DNA of 11,972 bases, from NCBI GenBank assembly GCA_016866575.1, contig VGMA01000041.1, positions 1 through 11,972 of the forward strand. Reading direction: 5' to 3'. Positions within the stretch are counted from its first letter, which is position 1, and each line of letters starts with the position of its first letter. The stretch is from Chlamydiota bacterium. Lineage in GTDB: Bacteria; Chlamydiota; Chlamydiia; Chlamydiales; VGMA01. The translations under genes were made by a program, and so were the position numbers. Positions 5,357 through 11,972 of this stretch are shown here, one piece after another. A model generated the notes under the pieces. That model was not told where the DNA came from, searched no databases, and was given only the letters and a program-made list of their open reading frames with translations.

Positions 5357-6769
5357 ATGTCAGATATTCAAAGCGGAAAAATCAAAGAATTGTGGAAAGT
5401 TTCATTTCCTATGATGGTCAGTTTTCTATCACTGGCTGTTATGTTATTTGTGGATAGAATCTTTCTAGCCTATTACTCCCCTTCAGCCTTAAACGCTTCT
5501 GCACAAGCAGGAACTCTTGCTTGGGGATTTATCCTCGGCTGGATGACCCTTGCTACAATGTCAGAGGTTTTTGTTGCGCAGTATAACGGAGCAAAAGAGC
5601 ATAAAAAAATTGGGCGTCCTGTCTGGCAAATGATTTGGATCTGCTTAGCCTCCTGCTTCTTTTTTATTCCTATGGCGATCTGGGGCGTGCACCTTTTTTA
5701 CGGTGATACAACACAAACTTTGCAAGAACAGCAGTACTTTAGCTATTTCATGTACGCAGGCCCTCTTTATGCCCTTGTTCCGGCAATTGGCGGATTTTAT
5801 GTCGGTAGAGGGAAAACGAAAATCATGCAATGGCTTGCACTGCTTGGAAATATTGTAAATATCGCTTTAGATCCGGTGCTTATATTTGGAATACCGGGAA
5901 TTGTTCCTGAAATGGGTGTTGTGGGAGCAGCAGTTGCTACTGGGCTTGGAACATTTGTTCAAGTAATTGTTCTTTTCTACTGCTTCTTAAGAGAAAAAAA
6001 CCAAGTAGAATTCAACACCAACGACTACAAAATCTATCCCTCTTTATTTAGAAAAAGCTTGAAAGTGGGTATTCCTCCAGCTATGTTCACGATGTTTGAA
6101 CTATTTGGCTGGGCTCTTTTTTATAAGATGATGAGCCTTATTAGCCCTGTCCACATCTTAGTTGCAAGCGTTTGCCAAAGTATTTTAATTCTATTTCTCT
6201 TCTTTGGCTGGGGCCTTGAGAAAGGAACCATTGCTGTTACCGGAAATCTTATCGGCTCAGGAAGAAACGAAAATGTACACACGGTCTTAACTTCTGCTTT
6301 TAAACTCTCTTTTTGGTATTTTCTTGTTACTGTGGTGATACTGATCATTATTCCAGACCCTCTCATCAACTGGTTTTTTAATAATCCGCATGCAATTGAG
6401 CAAGGACTTGATCTTGCAAATGTTTCAACCTCTTTAGAGGAGATCAAGGGTTTGATCAAAACAAGTCTTATCTTTGTATGTGTGTATATTTTCTTCGAAA
6501 ATCTCCGCTGGAGCATCAATGGAATGTTAACTGCTGCTGGAGATACGATGTTTTTGCTTATTGCGGGAACACTTGCTGTTTGGGGGCTTATGATCGCTCC
6601 TACGTATTTCTTTGTTGTTCTTCCTTCAGCGCATGTCTACTATGCTTTTGGGGTTTGGATTCTTTATTCCACACTTGCATGCTTGATCGTCTTTTTAAGA
6701 TTTAAACTTGGCTCTTGGAAAAGGATCAACCTATTGGAAAAAGCAGCTCAAGAAAACATCTTACTTTAA
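5357..6769 (+). CDS. MATE-family cation-coupled multidrug/metabolite exporter
   Basis: A 470-aa polytopic membrane protein of the NorM/DinF-like MATE family, which exports drugs or metabolites in exchange for Na+ or H+. The length and about 12 membrane spans in two bundles are normal. Conserved landmarks are the N-terminal WKVSFPMMVSFLSLAVMLFVDR (residues 13-34 region, split here: WKVSFP, MLFVDR), GNIVNIALDPVLIFG at about 164-178, and EMGVVGAAVATGLGTFVQ just after. The second half has GLEKGTIAVTGNLIGSGR, matching the family's second-bundle loop. The frame is open back to 5252, but the promoter at 5295-5324 lies inside that extension and the MATE domain begins right after MSDIQSGKIKELWK, so ATG 5357 is preferred. 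It has no good ribosome binding site. The substrate is unknown. Confidence 0.9.
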   Translation: MSDIQSGKIKELWKVSFPMMVSFLSLAVMLFVDRIFLAYYSPSALNASAQAGTLAWGFILGWMTLATMSEVFVAQYNGAKEHKKIGRPVWQMIWICLASCFFFIPMAIWGVHLFYGDTTQTLQEQQYFSYFMYAGPLYALVPAIGGFYVGRGKTKIMQWLALLGNIVNIALDPVLIFGIPGIVPEMGVVGAAVATGLGTFVQVIVLFYCFLREKNQVEFNTNDYKIYPSLFRKSLKVGIPPAMFTMFELFGWALFYKMMSLISPVHILVASVCQSILILFLFFGWGLEKGTIAVTGNLIGSGRNENVHTVLTSAFKLSFWYFLVTVVILIIIPDPLINWFFNNPHAIEQGLDLANVSTSLEEIKGLIKTSLIFVCVYIFFENLRWSINGMLTAAGDTMFLLIAGTLAVWGLMIAPTYFFVVLPSAHVYYAFGVWILYSTLACLIVFLRFKLGSWKRINLLEKAAQENILL

Positions 6770-6829
6770 ATTGATGTTTTTTTTTGAAAAAGCGTATACA
6801 TAGAAGATAACTTTAGAAAATGAGTTGCT

Positions 6830-7441
6830 TTGACAGAAGAAGAAAAATATACAAAAATGTGGGCACTCGACACCTACAGAAAAGTTTCTCCCGGATTAGA
6901 AGCTCAAGAGATCTTTTTTTCCTATTTTGCTGAAGAGATCCAAAAGCAAGACCACATCATCGATTATGGCGCTGGCACAGGTATGTGCTCTAGCGGTTTT
7001 TTAGAAAAGGGTCTTAGCGTTACTTTAGTAGATATAGCGCCAAACTGCCTAAATCCCCAAATCATCCCCTTAATGCTTCTTTACCAAGATCGTCTATCAT
7101 TTGTACAAGCACCTTTATGGGATCTTCCCCCCTCTTTACCTAAAGCAAGTTTTTCTTATTGCTGCGATGTGCTTGAACACATCCCCGAAAATCTTATCGA
7201 TAAAACACTAAAAAACATTTCCAAAAGAACAAAAAAAGGGGCTTTTTTTCAGATTTTTTTTCAGCCTGAAACTTTTGGAGATCAAATAGAAGAAGAGCTT
7301 CACCTCACTTTACACGACCAATCTTGGTGGCTAAAAAAACTCTCTTGCTATTTCCCTGTCTATGCAACTTTAAGTGTTGTTGAAGATGTCCGTTCGATTT
7401 TTTTCTTAGGACCCGGAAAACTTTACAAGAATAATTCTTAA
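6830..7441 (+). CDS. Class I SAM-dependent methyltransferase (203 aa)
   Basis: Transfers a methyl group from S-adenosylmethionine to an unknown acceptor. Motif I is IIDYGAGTGMCS (residues 43-54), with the Gly-rich SAM loop. The acidic residue ending strand 2 is D68 in VTLVDIAPN. Motif IV-like CCDVLEHIPE (111-120) is typical of the Methyltransf_11/23 group. LHLTLHDQSWWLKK (157-170) resembles the substrate-side loop of small Methyltransf_23 proteins. The frame has a TTG at 6830 and the next ATG at 6857 (MWALDTY); an in-frame TGA lies three codons before the TTG. The TTG is kept because MTEEEKYTKMW reads naturally, but 6857 is possible. The gene lies 60 bp after the exporter, with an intrinsic terminator at its end. 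Sugar, lipid or small-molecule acceptors are all open. Confidence 0.85.
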   Translation: MTEEEKYTKMWALDTYRKVSPGLEAQEIFFSYFAEEIQKQDHIIDYGAGTGMCSSGFLEKGLSVTLVDIAPNCLNPQIIPLMLLYQDRLSFVQAPLWDLPPSLPKASFSYCCDVLEHIPENLIDKTLKNISKRTKKGAFFQIFFQPETFGDQIEEELHLTLHDQSWWLKKLSCYFPVYATLSVVEDVRSIFFLGPGKLYKNNS

Positions 7442-7476
7442 AAACCTCTTTTTGAGGGTTTTATAATTGTTTTTTT
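7441..7476 (+). terminator. Rho-independent terminator after the methyltransferase gene
   Basis: AAAACCTC (7441-7448), a loop of five T, then GAGGGTTTT (7454-7462): an 8-bp stem with one bulged G, followed by ATAATTG and a run of seven T (7470-7476). It overlaps the last base of the methyltransferase stop codon. The T-run directly at the stem is short, so strength is moderate. Confidence 0.6.
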
Positions 7477-7529
7477 CTTATTACATTTGCATGTGTACTA
7501 AAAGAGAAAAAATAGATAAGCAATAAGGT

Positions 7530-9224
7530 ATGGATAAAAAACGGATAGTGATCCTCGGTGGAGGATTCGCCGGCGTCTACGCCGCCAAGTACTTACAAAA
7601 ATTGCTCAAAAAATGCCCTGAATACGAACTTTGCTTAGTGAGTAGAGAAAACTACTTCACCTATCAACCCATGTTGAGCGAGATCATCGGCGGTTCAATA
7701 GGAGTGACGGACTCTGTTAACTCCTTAAGAAACTTACTGCCCAATGTAAGCATCTATATTCGTGAAATTTCCGATATCGATATCGTCAATGAAACCATCA
7801 CGCTAAGCCCCAATTTCAACCATAAAAATTTGGAAATCAAATATGAGCATCTCATCATTGCTCTAGGGAATGTCACCGATTTTCGTTATGCGCCAGGTGG
7901 ACTAAAAGAGCATGCCCTTGGATTTAAAACTCTTTCCGATGCAATTTTGCTGCGCAATCGTTTAATAGATATTATGGAAGTAGCTGCTATTGAAGAAAAC
8001 CCTTTGATGAGAAAGCAAATGCTTACAGTAGTAGTTGCAGGGGGTGGATTTTCCGGGGTAGAGGTAGTAGCTGAAGTTAATGACTTCATACGCAAAGAGA
8101 TCAAAAAGTACAAAACTATTTCTGAAGATGATGTAAATGTTATACTCATTCACAGCAAATCTCGCTTAATGGATAAAGAACTTAGTCCATCACTAAGCCT
8201 CTACGCTGAAAAGATTTTAAAAAAGCGAGGTGTGAAAATCCTCTTTGAGCAAAGACTTGCCTCTGCGACTCCTTACGAAGCGATACTAGATTCTGGTGAA
8301 AGGATTCCAGCTAATACTATCGTTTCTACAATACCCTCTTCTGCAAACCCTTTAATTGAAGCTCTGCCTTTAGAAAAATGGAACGATCGAGTCAAAACTG
8401 ATGAATTTTTAAGAGTACTAGGCACTGAAAATATTTGGGCTCTAGGTGATGCAGCTGCCGTTCCTACTAGCTCAACTGAAACCGGATATGCTCCTGCCAC
8501 GGCCCAGTTTGCTACTAGAGAAGCTAAGTGTTTAGCGCATAATCTTTATGCATCTATTACAAAAGCCCCTATGAAAGCATTCCATTTCAAAGCCCTAGGT
8601 ATGATGGCCGCTTTGGGTCATCGAAGCGCTGTAGTAGAGATGTTTGGCAAAATCAAAATGTCAGGATTTATAGCCTGGCTTTTTTGGCGCGCTGTTTATT
8701 GGGTAAAGCTTCCGGGCTTTAGCCGTAAACTCAAAGTTGCTCTTTCATGGCTTTTAGATATCATCATACCTGCAGAACCAGTACAGTTTAAAATGGACAT
8801 GCTCCAGGGCATGACCCATTTGCACTATGAAGCCAATCAAACGGTATTCCAAAAAGGAGATATCGGCGATTATTTATACATTATCGTAAGTGGTAAAGTA
8901 CAGGTCCTTAAAGAAGTAGGTGATAAATCAGAAGTAATTGCAACAATAGGCGCTGGAGAATACTTTGGCGAGATGGCGCTTTTGAATGAAAAACATCGCA
9001 ATGCTACTATAAAATGTATAGAACCTACCAATCTTATTGCTATGAAAAAGCAAGATTTCCAGATCTTGATCACCAATTTTGGCAATCTCAAAGAACATTT
9101 CCAAACAACTCAGTCTCAAAGAATATCTGAAGAAAAACGAAAACTTTTTGAAAGTCAGCGGATTACTTCTTTTGGCGATATTCTTCATCCTCCTTCAGAA
9201 GATGATAAGAGAAAAAGTGGCTAA
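7530..9224 (+). CDS. Type II NADH:quinone oxidoreductase fused to a C-terminal cyclic-nucleotide-binding domain
   Basis: A 564-aa fusion. Residues 1-415 are an NDH-2: FAD-binding GGGFAG (10-15), NAD(P)H-binding GGGFSG (171-176), the second FAD motif NIWALGDAA (301-309), and the quinone-side YAPATAQFA (320-328). Amphipathic helices (about 379-413) should hold it on the inner face of the cytoplasmic membrane. NDH-2 moves electrons from NADH to quinone without pumping ions. Residues about 420-520 are a cNMP-binding fold: LHYEANQTVFQKGDIGDYLY, the GKVQV strand, and the phosphate cassette FGEMALLNEKHRNAT (479-493) with the ligand-binding Glu481 and Arg490 kept. A charged tail of about 40 residues follows. 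This suggests respiration gated by cAMP or cGMP, though many such domains bind no nucleotide. The ribosome binding site is poor (AAGG right at the start). It converges on the next gene with a 6-bp gap. Confidence 0.93.
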   Translation: MDKKRIVILGGGFAGVYAAKYLQKLLKKCPEYELCLVSRENYFTYQPMLSEIIGGSIGVTDSVNSLRNLLPNVSIYIREISDIDIVNETITLSPNFNHKNLEIKYEHLIIALGNVTDFRYAPGGLKEHALGFKTLSDAILLRNRLIDIMEVAAIEENPLMRKQMLTVVVAGGGFSGVEVVAEVNDFIRKEIKKYKTISEDDVNVILIHSKSRLMDKELSPSLSLYAEKILKKRGVKILFEQRLASATPYEAILDSGERIPANTIVSTIPSSANPLIEALPLEKWNDRVKTDEFLRVLGTENIWALGDAAAVPTSSTETGYAPATAQFATREAKCLAHNLYASITKAPMKAFHFKALGMMAALGHRSAVVEMFGKIKMSGFIAWLFWRAVYWVKLPGFSRKLKVALSWLLDIIIPAEPVQFKMDMLQGMTHLHYEANQTVFQKGDIGDYLYIIVSGKVQVLKEVGDKSEVIATIGAGEYFGEMALLNEKHRNATIKCIEPTNLIAMKKQDFQILITNFGNLKEHFQTTQSQRISEEKRKLFESQRITSFGDILHPPSEDDKRKSG

Positions 9225-9230
9225 TTTGTC

Positions 9231-10655
9231 TTAGGGCGAAGATAAGATGATGTGCCCAAACGAATCTACGCTATAGTGATCTTTAGCCAATCTAGTCGGC
9301 TCTTCTCGCGCTACTTTTGCAACTTCATCAAAGTTCAGCGTTTTTACTGGTGATTTACTCATCTTATAAGAGTTCAGTACCTTTGCAATGAACGGCAGAC
9401 CTATATGTATCGTTTGAGACAAGCGCTCTTTCTTCTTAGATCCTAACATCATATTATTCGATAAATTGACCAAAACGGCAGGGATGTACATGGAAATCTT
9501 GGTTTTGATATCCCCTTTTGGAATATTGAACGCATCAACAATCAACGATAAATCATCCGGTGGAAGTTTCAAAAACGATTCTTTTAACATTTTTCCTTCA
9601 TCTGGTTTTGTAAGACGGAGCATGGCTCCTATTCTTGCTAAAACTCGGTTTAAAGGAGATGTAATATCAAAACCAAGCCAATCTGCTCTTATGATCAAAT
9701 ATCTTTCGAAAGCAGCGCTTTCATCTTGATGTTTTAAACAAAGACAAGCCTCTTTCACTGCGTTAGCAATAAGGTGACTTTGCTCATTATATGCGATTGA
9801 AGAGGGAGCATCCACATGACCTAAAGCTCCTCCGACATCACATTGATAAACAAAGAGAGCTAAATCAAAAATCTCTTCATCTTTTGTCAAAAGATTGCCA
9901 TTTTTTAAAAGAGAAAAAAGCTCAGCTCCAGATTCTAGATGGGCTATGTACCCAAAACAACGTTGAAAAGAAAGTTTATAAAGAAGTTCTTTGCCATATC
10001 CAGAAAGCTTTTCATAAGAGGGGAAAATTTCAGGACAGCTTGTTAGTATTAATCGATACGAGCAATCATAATCGCTAATCAATATCCCCTTTTGGCTAGC
10101 TAGTTTTTCTACATTTTTTGTCTTAACCACATCGCCAAGTATCAAAGCAATTTCAAGAACTTTTCTTGTTTCTTTTTGTTTTGCTTGATCCATGTTTTGT
10201 AAAATGGAGTGGATATTTCTCTGGATATCAAGAAAACTCTTCCATTCAAGACGATCAGCTTCAGGCTGAAGATAAACTAGCTGAAGATAGTCCTCATATT
10301 TACCATCTAAAAAAAGATTGAGGCAGTTTAAAGTCATGATCGTTCGATCGAATTCGGGGAAATTGGCGCCAAAAAGCTTAAAAGAGTAGCTGTTTTTAGG
10401 GTTGTGGACTTCATTTTCAGGCGTTACATGCACATCGTTTTTTGTCAGCCAGCTAAGCTCTTGATATTCGATTAAAAGCTTACGAATCCAAGCCAGATCT
10501 TCAGCTGGATGGGATATGGCTAAAGATTGCTCTTTATGAGAGTGGCCAAAAAGCCACATCACCCCAAGGGCAGTGCAAAAAAAAAGCGTACAAGCTAGAT
10601 AAAGCCTTTTCATTTTTTCATCATAAAATTTTTCTCGATAAAAATCACTATTCAT
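9231..10655 (-). CDS. Membrane-anchored protein of unknown function (474 aa)
   Basis: Not recognised. One hydrophobic segment at about 17-36 (RLYLACTLFFCTALGVMWLF) is followed by a large soluble region that looks almost entirely helical, so this is probably an N-terminally anchored periplasmic protein. An uncleaved signal is more likely than a cleaved one, since no A-x-A site follows. Cysteines recur in the middle part (CSYRLILTSC, CFGYIAHL, EACLCLKH). The second half contains LPPDDLSLIVDAFNIPKGD. The ATG at 10655 leaves only a few bases to the divergent YchJ gene; ATG 10613 (MKRLYL) would give a more typical membrane-signal N-terminus and room for promoters. Neither has a clear Shine-Dalgarno. 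It ends 6 bp from the stop of the converging NADH dehydrogenase gene with no visible terminator between. Confidence 0.75.
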   Translation of the reverse strand: MNSDFYREKFYDEKMKRLYLACTLFFCTALGVMWLFGHSHKEQSLAISHPAEDLAWIRKLLIEYQELSWLTKNDVHVTPENEVHNPKNSYSFKLFGANFPEFDRTIMTLNCLNLFLDGKYEDYLQLVYLQPEADRLEWKSFLDIQRNIHSILQNMDQAKQKETRKVLEIALILGDVVKTKNVEKLASQKGILISDYDCSYRLILTSCPEIFPSYEKLSGYGKELLYKLSFQRCFGYIAHLESGAELFSLLKNGNLLTKDEEIFDLALFVYQCDVGGALGHVDAPSSIAYNEQSHLIANAVKEACLCLKHQDESAAFERYLIIRADWLGFDITSPLNRVLARIGAMLRLTKPDEGKMLKESFLKLPPDDLSLIVDAFNIPKGDIKTKISMYIPAVLVNLSNNMMLGSKKKERLSQTIHIGLPFIAKVLNSYKMSKSPVKTLNFDEVAKVAREEPTRLAKDHYSVDSFGHIILSSP

Positions 10656-10668
10656 TCATAATGAATTG

Positions 10669-11079
10669 ATGGATCCAAAGATGCTTTGCCCCTGTTTTAG
10701 CGGAAAAAAATATGTAGATTGCTGTAAAGATTTTCATGAAGAAATCCGGCTACCTGACACTGCAGAAAAGCTGATGCGCTCAAGATACTCAGCTTATGCG
10801 CTCCATCTTACAAAGTACATATTAAAAACCACACACCCAAAAAACCCTACCTATCCTGTCGATTTGCCTTTATGGACTCAGCAAATAGAGAAGTTCATGA
10901 AAACCACTACATTTGAAAATCTCGTCATTCATGAAGCTCAAAATGACGAAACAACAGGAGTCGTTACTTTCACTGCTGTTTTAAAACAAAAAAGGCATGA
11001 CACAAGTTTTACAGAGCAATCTCTATTTGAAAAAGTAGATGGGCGCTGGCTTTATAAAGATGGCATTTACATAAATTAA
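10669..11079 (+). CDS. ychJ: YchJ/UPF0225-family protein with N-terminal SEC-C zinc motif
   Basis: A cytosolic protein of about 136 aa. The N-terminal SEC-C motif is C7-P-C9-FSGKKYVD-C18-C19, a zinc-binding knuckle like that at the end of SecA. An NTF2-like domain follows, with the family signature AEKLMRSRYSAYA (29-41), a YILKTTHP stretch, and a last strand GRWLYKDG. E. coli YchJ has a second SEC-C at its C-terminus; this copy lacks it. The function of the family is not settled; links to protein export or handling rest on the SEC-C motif only. The frame has starts at TTG 10666, ATG 10669 and ATG 10681 (MLCPC). The last has a GGA seven bases upstream and best matches the family's start, so 10681 is a real alternative. 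Confidence 0.87.
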   Translation: MDPKMLCPCFSGKKYVDCCKDFHEEIRLPDTAEKLMRSRYSAYALHLTKYILKTTHPKNPTYPVDLPLWTQQIEKFMKTTTFENLVIHEAQNDETTGVVTFTAVLKQKRHDTSFTEQSLFEKVDGRWLYKDGIYIN

Positions 11080-11093
11080 AATTATACTATAAT
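11066..11093 (+). promoter_or_regulatory. Strong predicted promoter giving a leaderless mRNA
   Basis: TTTACA (11066-11071, 5 of 6 to TTGACA), a 16-bp spacer, and a perfect TATAAT (11088-11093). The -10 ends 6 nt before the ATG at 11100, so the usual start point seven bases on is the A of that ATG. The -35 lies in the last codons of the YchJ gene. No Shine-Dalgarno sequence precedes the ATG, in line with leaderless translation. Confidence 0.55.
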
Positions 11094-11099
11094 TTTAGC

Positions 11100-11573
11100 A
11101 TGAAAAAGTTCCTCTTCTCAGTAGTTTTATCTTCAGTTGTATGTTTAAACTGCTTTGCAAAAACTTCACCGGCGGATAAAGAAAGATTGAAAATTGAGCT
11201 CGATGAGCTTGCTTTTAAGATAGAATCTTTAAATGAACATGAACTTCTTTTAGTCACTCCCCCTTCTAACGGCTTAGAAGAGATGACAAAAGCATACCGT
11301 TTAAAAGATACTCTCGACCGCCTTGCTGAAAAAATTGAATCTTCCTCAGACCCTGATAATTTTATCGATTATCTCATCGATCAACTCAAAAAAATTGGAA
11401 TAGGTGCGATCTTTTTTCGATCAGAAGATTATCATAGACGTAGCCATGAAAACTTGAATACTAAACAACAGCTTGCCTACTGTTTTTGTTCATTAATGAG
11501 TGCAAGCGATCCACTTCACCAAACTGCTCGTAAACTTTTAGAAAAACCGTCATCTGATCAGAAAAACGGCTGA
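11100..11573 (+). CDS. Exported helical protein of unknown function (157 aa)
   Basis: Not recognised. Residues 1-20 (MKKFLFSVVLSSVVCLNCFA) form a textbook Sec signal peptide with a likely cut after CFA. The mature protein is mostly helical: two related amphipathic segments, KIELDELAFKIESLNEHE (31-48 region) and LKDTLDRLAEKIESSSD (68-84), share the pattern L-D-x-L-A-x-K-I-E-S. This suggests a small duplicated helix pair. Then come an Ile/Phe-rich stretch (KKIGIGAIFFRSEDYHRR) and a Cys pair (YCFCSL). It is probably periplasmic. The gene sits 20 bp after the YchJ gene but has its own strong promoter and no ribosome binding site. Its 3' end faces the gldA 3' end across 23 bp, without a convincing terminator. 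Confidence 0.75.
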   Translation: MKKFLFSVVLSSVVCLNCFAKTSPADKERLKIELDELAFKIESLNEHELLLVTPPSNGLEEMTKAYRLKDTLDRLAEKIESSSDPDNFIDYLIDQLKKIGIGAIFFRSEDYHRRSHENLNTKQQLAYCFCSLMSASDPLHQTARKLLEKPSSDQKNG

Positions 11574-11596
11574 AATCAGAAACATTTCAAATACAA

Positions 11597-11972
11597 TCAA
11601 GCTGTTTTTCTTGATTTATGCTCAAACTCTTCTTTGTATCTTCTTCCAAGCATATCTGCTGCTCTAATTGCGTCTACAATCATGCGATCACTCACATTGA
11701 ATGGCTCATTTAGAAATAAACCATTTTTTTTGTTCTCTTTTTTGGCAATTTTTAAAAGCATTTGCTCGCTAGGATTTTCTATTCCCAAATCCTTTAAGGT
11801 AACAGGCAGATCTACATCTACAAAAAAAGTAAGGATCTGATCTACTAGCTCTTTAGAAGCGCCTTCGAGCATGATTTGTACACAAACACCAAAGGCTATC
11901 TTTTCTCCATGGAAGTAGTTGCGTGTTTCGTCTAAGGTAGTTAGCCCGTGGTGTATTGCATGTGCTGCAGCA
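11597..11972 (-). CDS. gldA: Glycerol dehydrogenase, C-terminal part (5' end outside window)
   Basis: The frame is open to the window edge, so the gene starts beyond it; about 124 codons are visible. Iron-containing-alcohol-dehydrogenase family, GldA branch: an NAD-dependent, zinc-requiring enzyme that interconverts glycerol and dihydroxyacetone. The GldA signature AAAHAIHHGLTTLDETRNYF is present with both C-terminal metal-ligand histidines: the first His of HAIHHG and that of FHGEKIAFG, matching H256 and H274 of the Geobacillus enzyme. It continues with LPVTLKDLGI, the usual GldA text, and a basic tail. The metal-ligand Asp lies outside the window. An ATG at 11872 is internal, not the start. 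Related glycerol-1-phosphate dehydrogenases are a less likely alternative. Confidence 0.9.
   Translation of the reverse strand, partial: AAAHAIHHGLTTLDETRNYFHGEKIAFGVCVQIMLEGASKELVDQILTFFVDVDLPVTLKDLGIENPSEQMLLKIAKKENKKNGLFLNEPFNVSDRMIVDAIRAADMLGRRYKEEFEHKSRKTA

Noticed and set aside
6771..6800. Promoter candidate TTGATG / TATACA before the methyltransferase
   Set aside because: The spacer is acceptable (18 bp) but the matches are mediocre and lie in a T-run; co-transcription with the exporter is as likely.
7477..7529. Promoter candidates before the NADH dehydrogenase (TACTAA, TAGATA)
   Set aside because: No pair of hexamers with good matches and 16-18 bp spacing; reporting one would be guesswork.
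11571..11589. Inverted repeat TGAAAT/ATTTCA between the converging genes at 11573 and 11597
   Set aside because: Only six AT-rich pairs, no T-run on either strand, and partly inside the coding end; too weak for a terminator.

Overview
The window looks like chromosomal DNA of a member of the Chlamydiota, most likely an amoeba-associated 'environmental' chlamydia. The base composition is AT-rich by eye. The tRNA-guanine transglycosylase has a chlamydia-type insertion and substrate pocket and is coupled to a YhhQ-type transporter. Many small signal-peptide proteins and cytosolic Ser-rich orphan proteins lie between housekeeping genes. The genus cannot be fixed from the sequence alone.

Layout, left to right. 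(1) 1-2368, plus strand: the end of a yhhQ-like queuosine-precursor transporter overlaps tgt by an ATGA, and tgt is followed 29 bp later by a 10-TM EamA/DMT transporter. The first two form a salvage unit for queuosine in tRNA. (2) 2388-5072, minus strand: a block of unrecognised genes. It holds a 72-aa exported protein, a 490-aa cytosolic Ser-rich protein built from three diverged helical repeats (a possible type III effector), a 60-aa coiled coil, and an exported protein whose frame appears broken. Two convincing intrinsic terminators separate its units. (3) 5092-5244, minus strand: tRNA-Ala(UGC) then tRNA-Ile(GAU), 6 bp apart. (4) 5295-9224, plus strand: a MATE-family exporter with a good sigma70-type promoter, a class I SAM methyltransferase, a terminator, and a type II NADH dehydrogenase fused to a C-terminal cyclic-nucleotide-binding domain. 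(5) 9231-10655, minus strand: a 474-aa orphan with one N-terminal membrane anchor. (6) 10669-11573, plus strand: a YchJ/SEC-C family protein and a 157-aa exported protein whose promoter predicts a leaderless mRNA. (7) 11597-11972, minus strand: the C-terminal part of a glycerol dehydrogenase that continues beyond the window.

Points most worth a second look: the three-repeat orphan protein; the TGT, whose base-recognition pocket matches neither the bacterial nor the eukaryotic pattern; the NADH dehydrogenase fused to a cNMP sensor; the predicted leaderless transcripts of two small exported proteins; and the frame break just downstream of the tRNA pair. I saw no CRISPR array, insertion sequence, rRNA or phage gene. 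No stretch longer than 300 bases lacks a gene.
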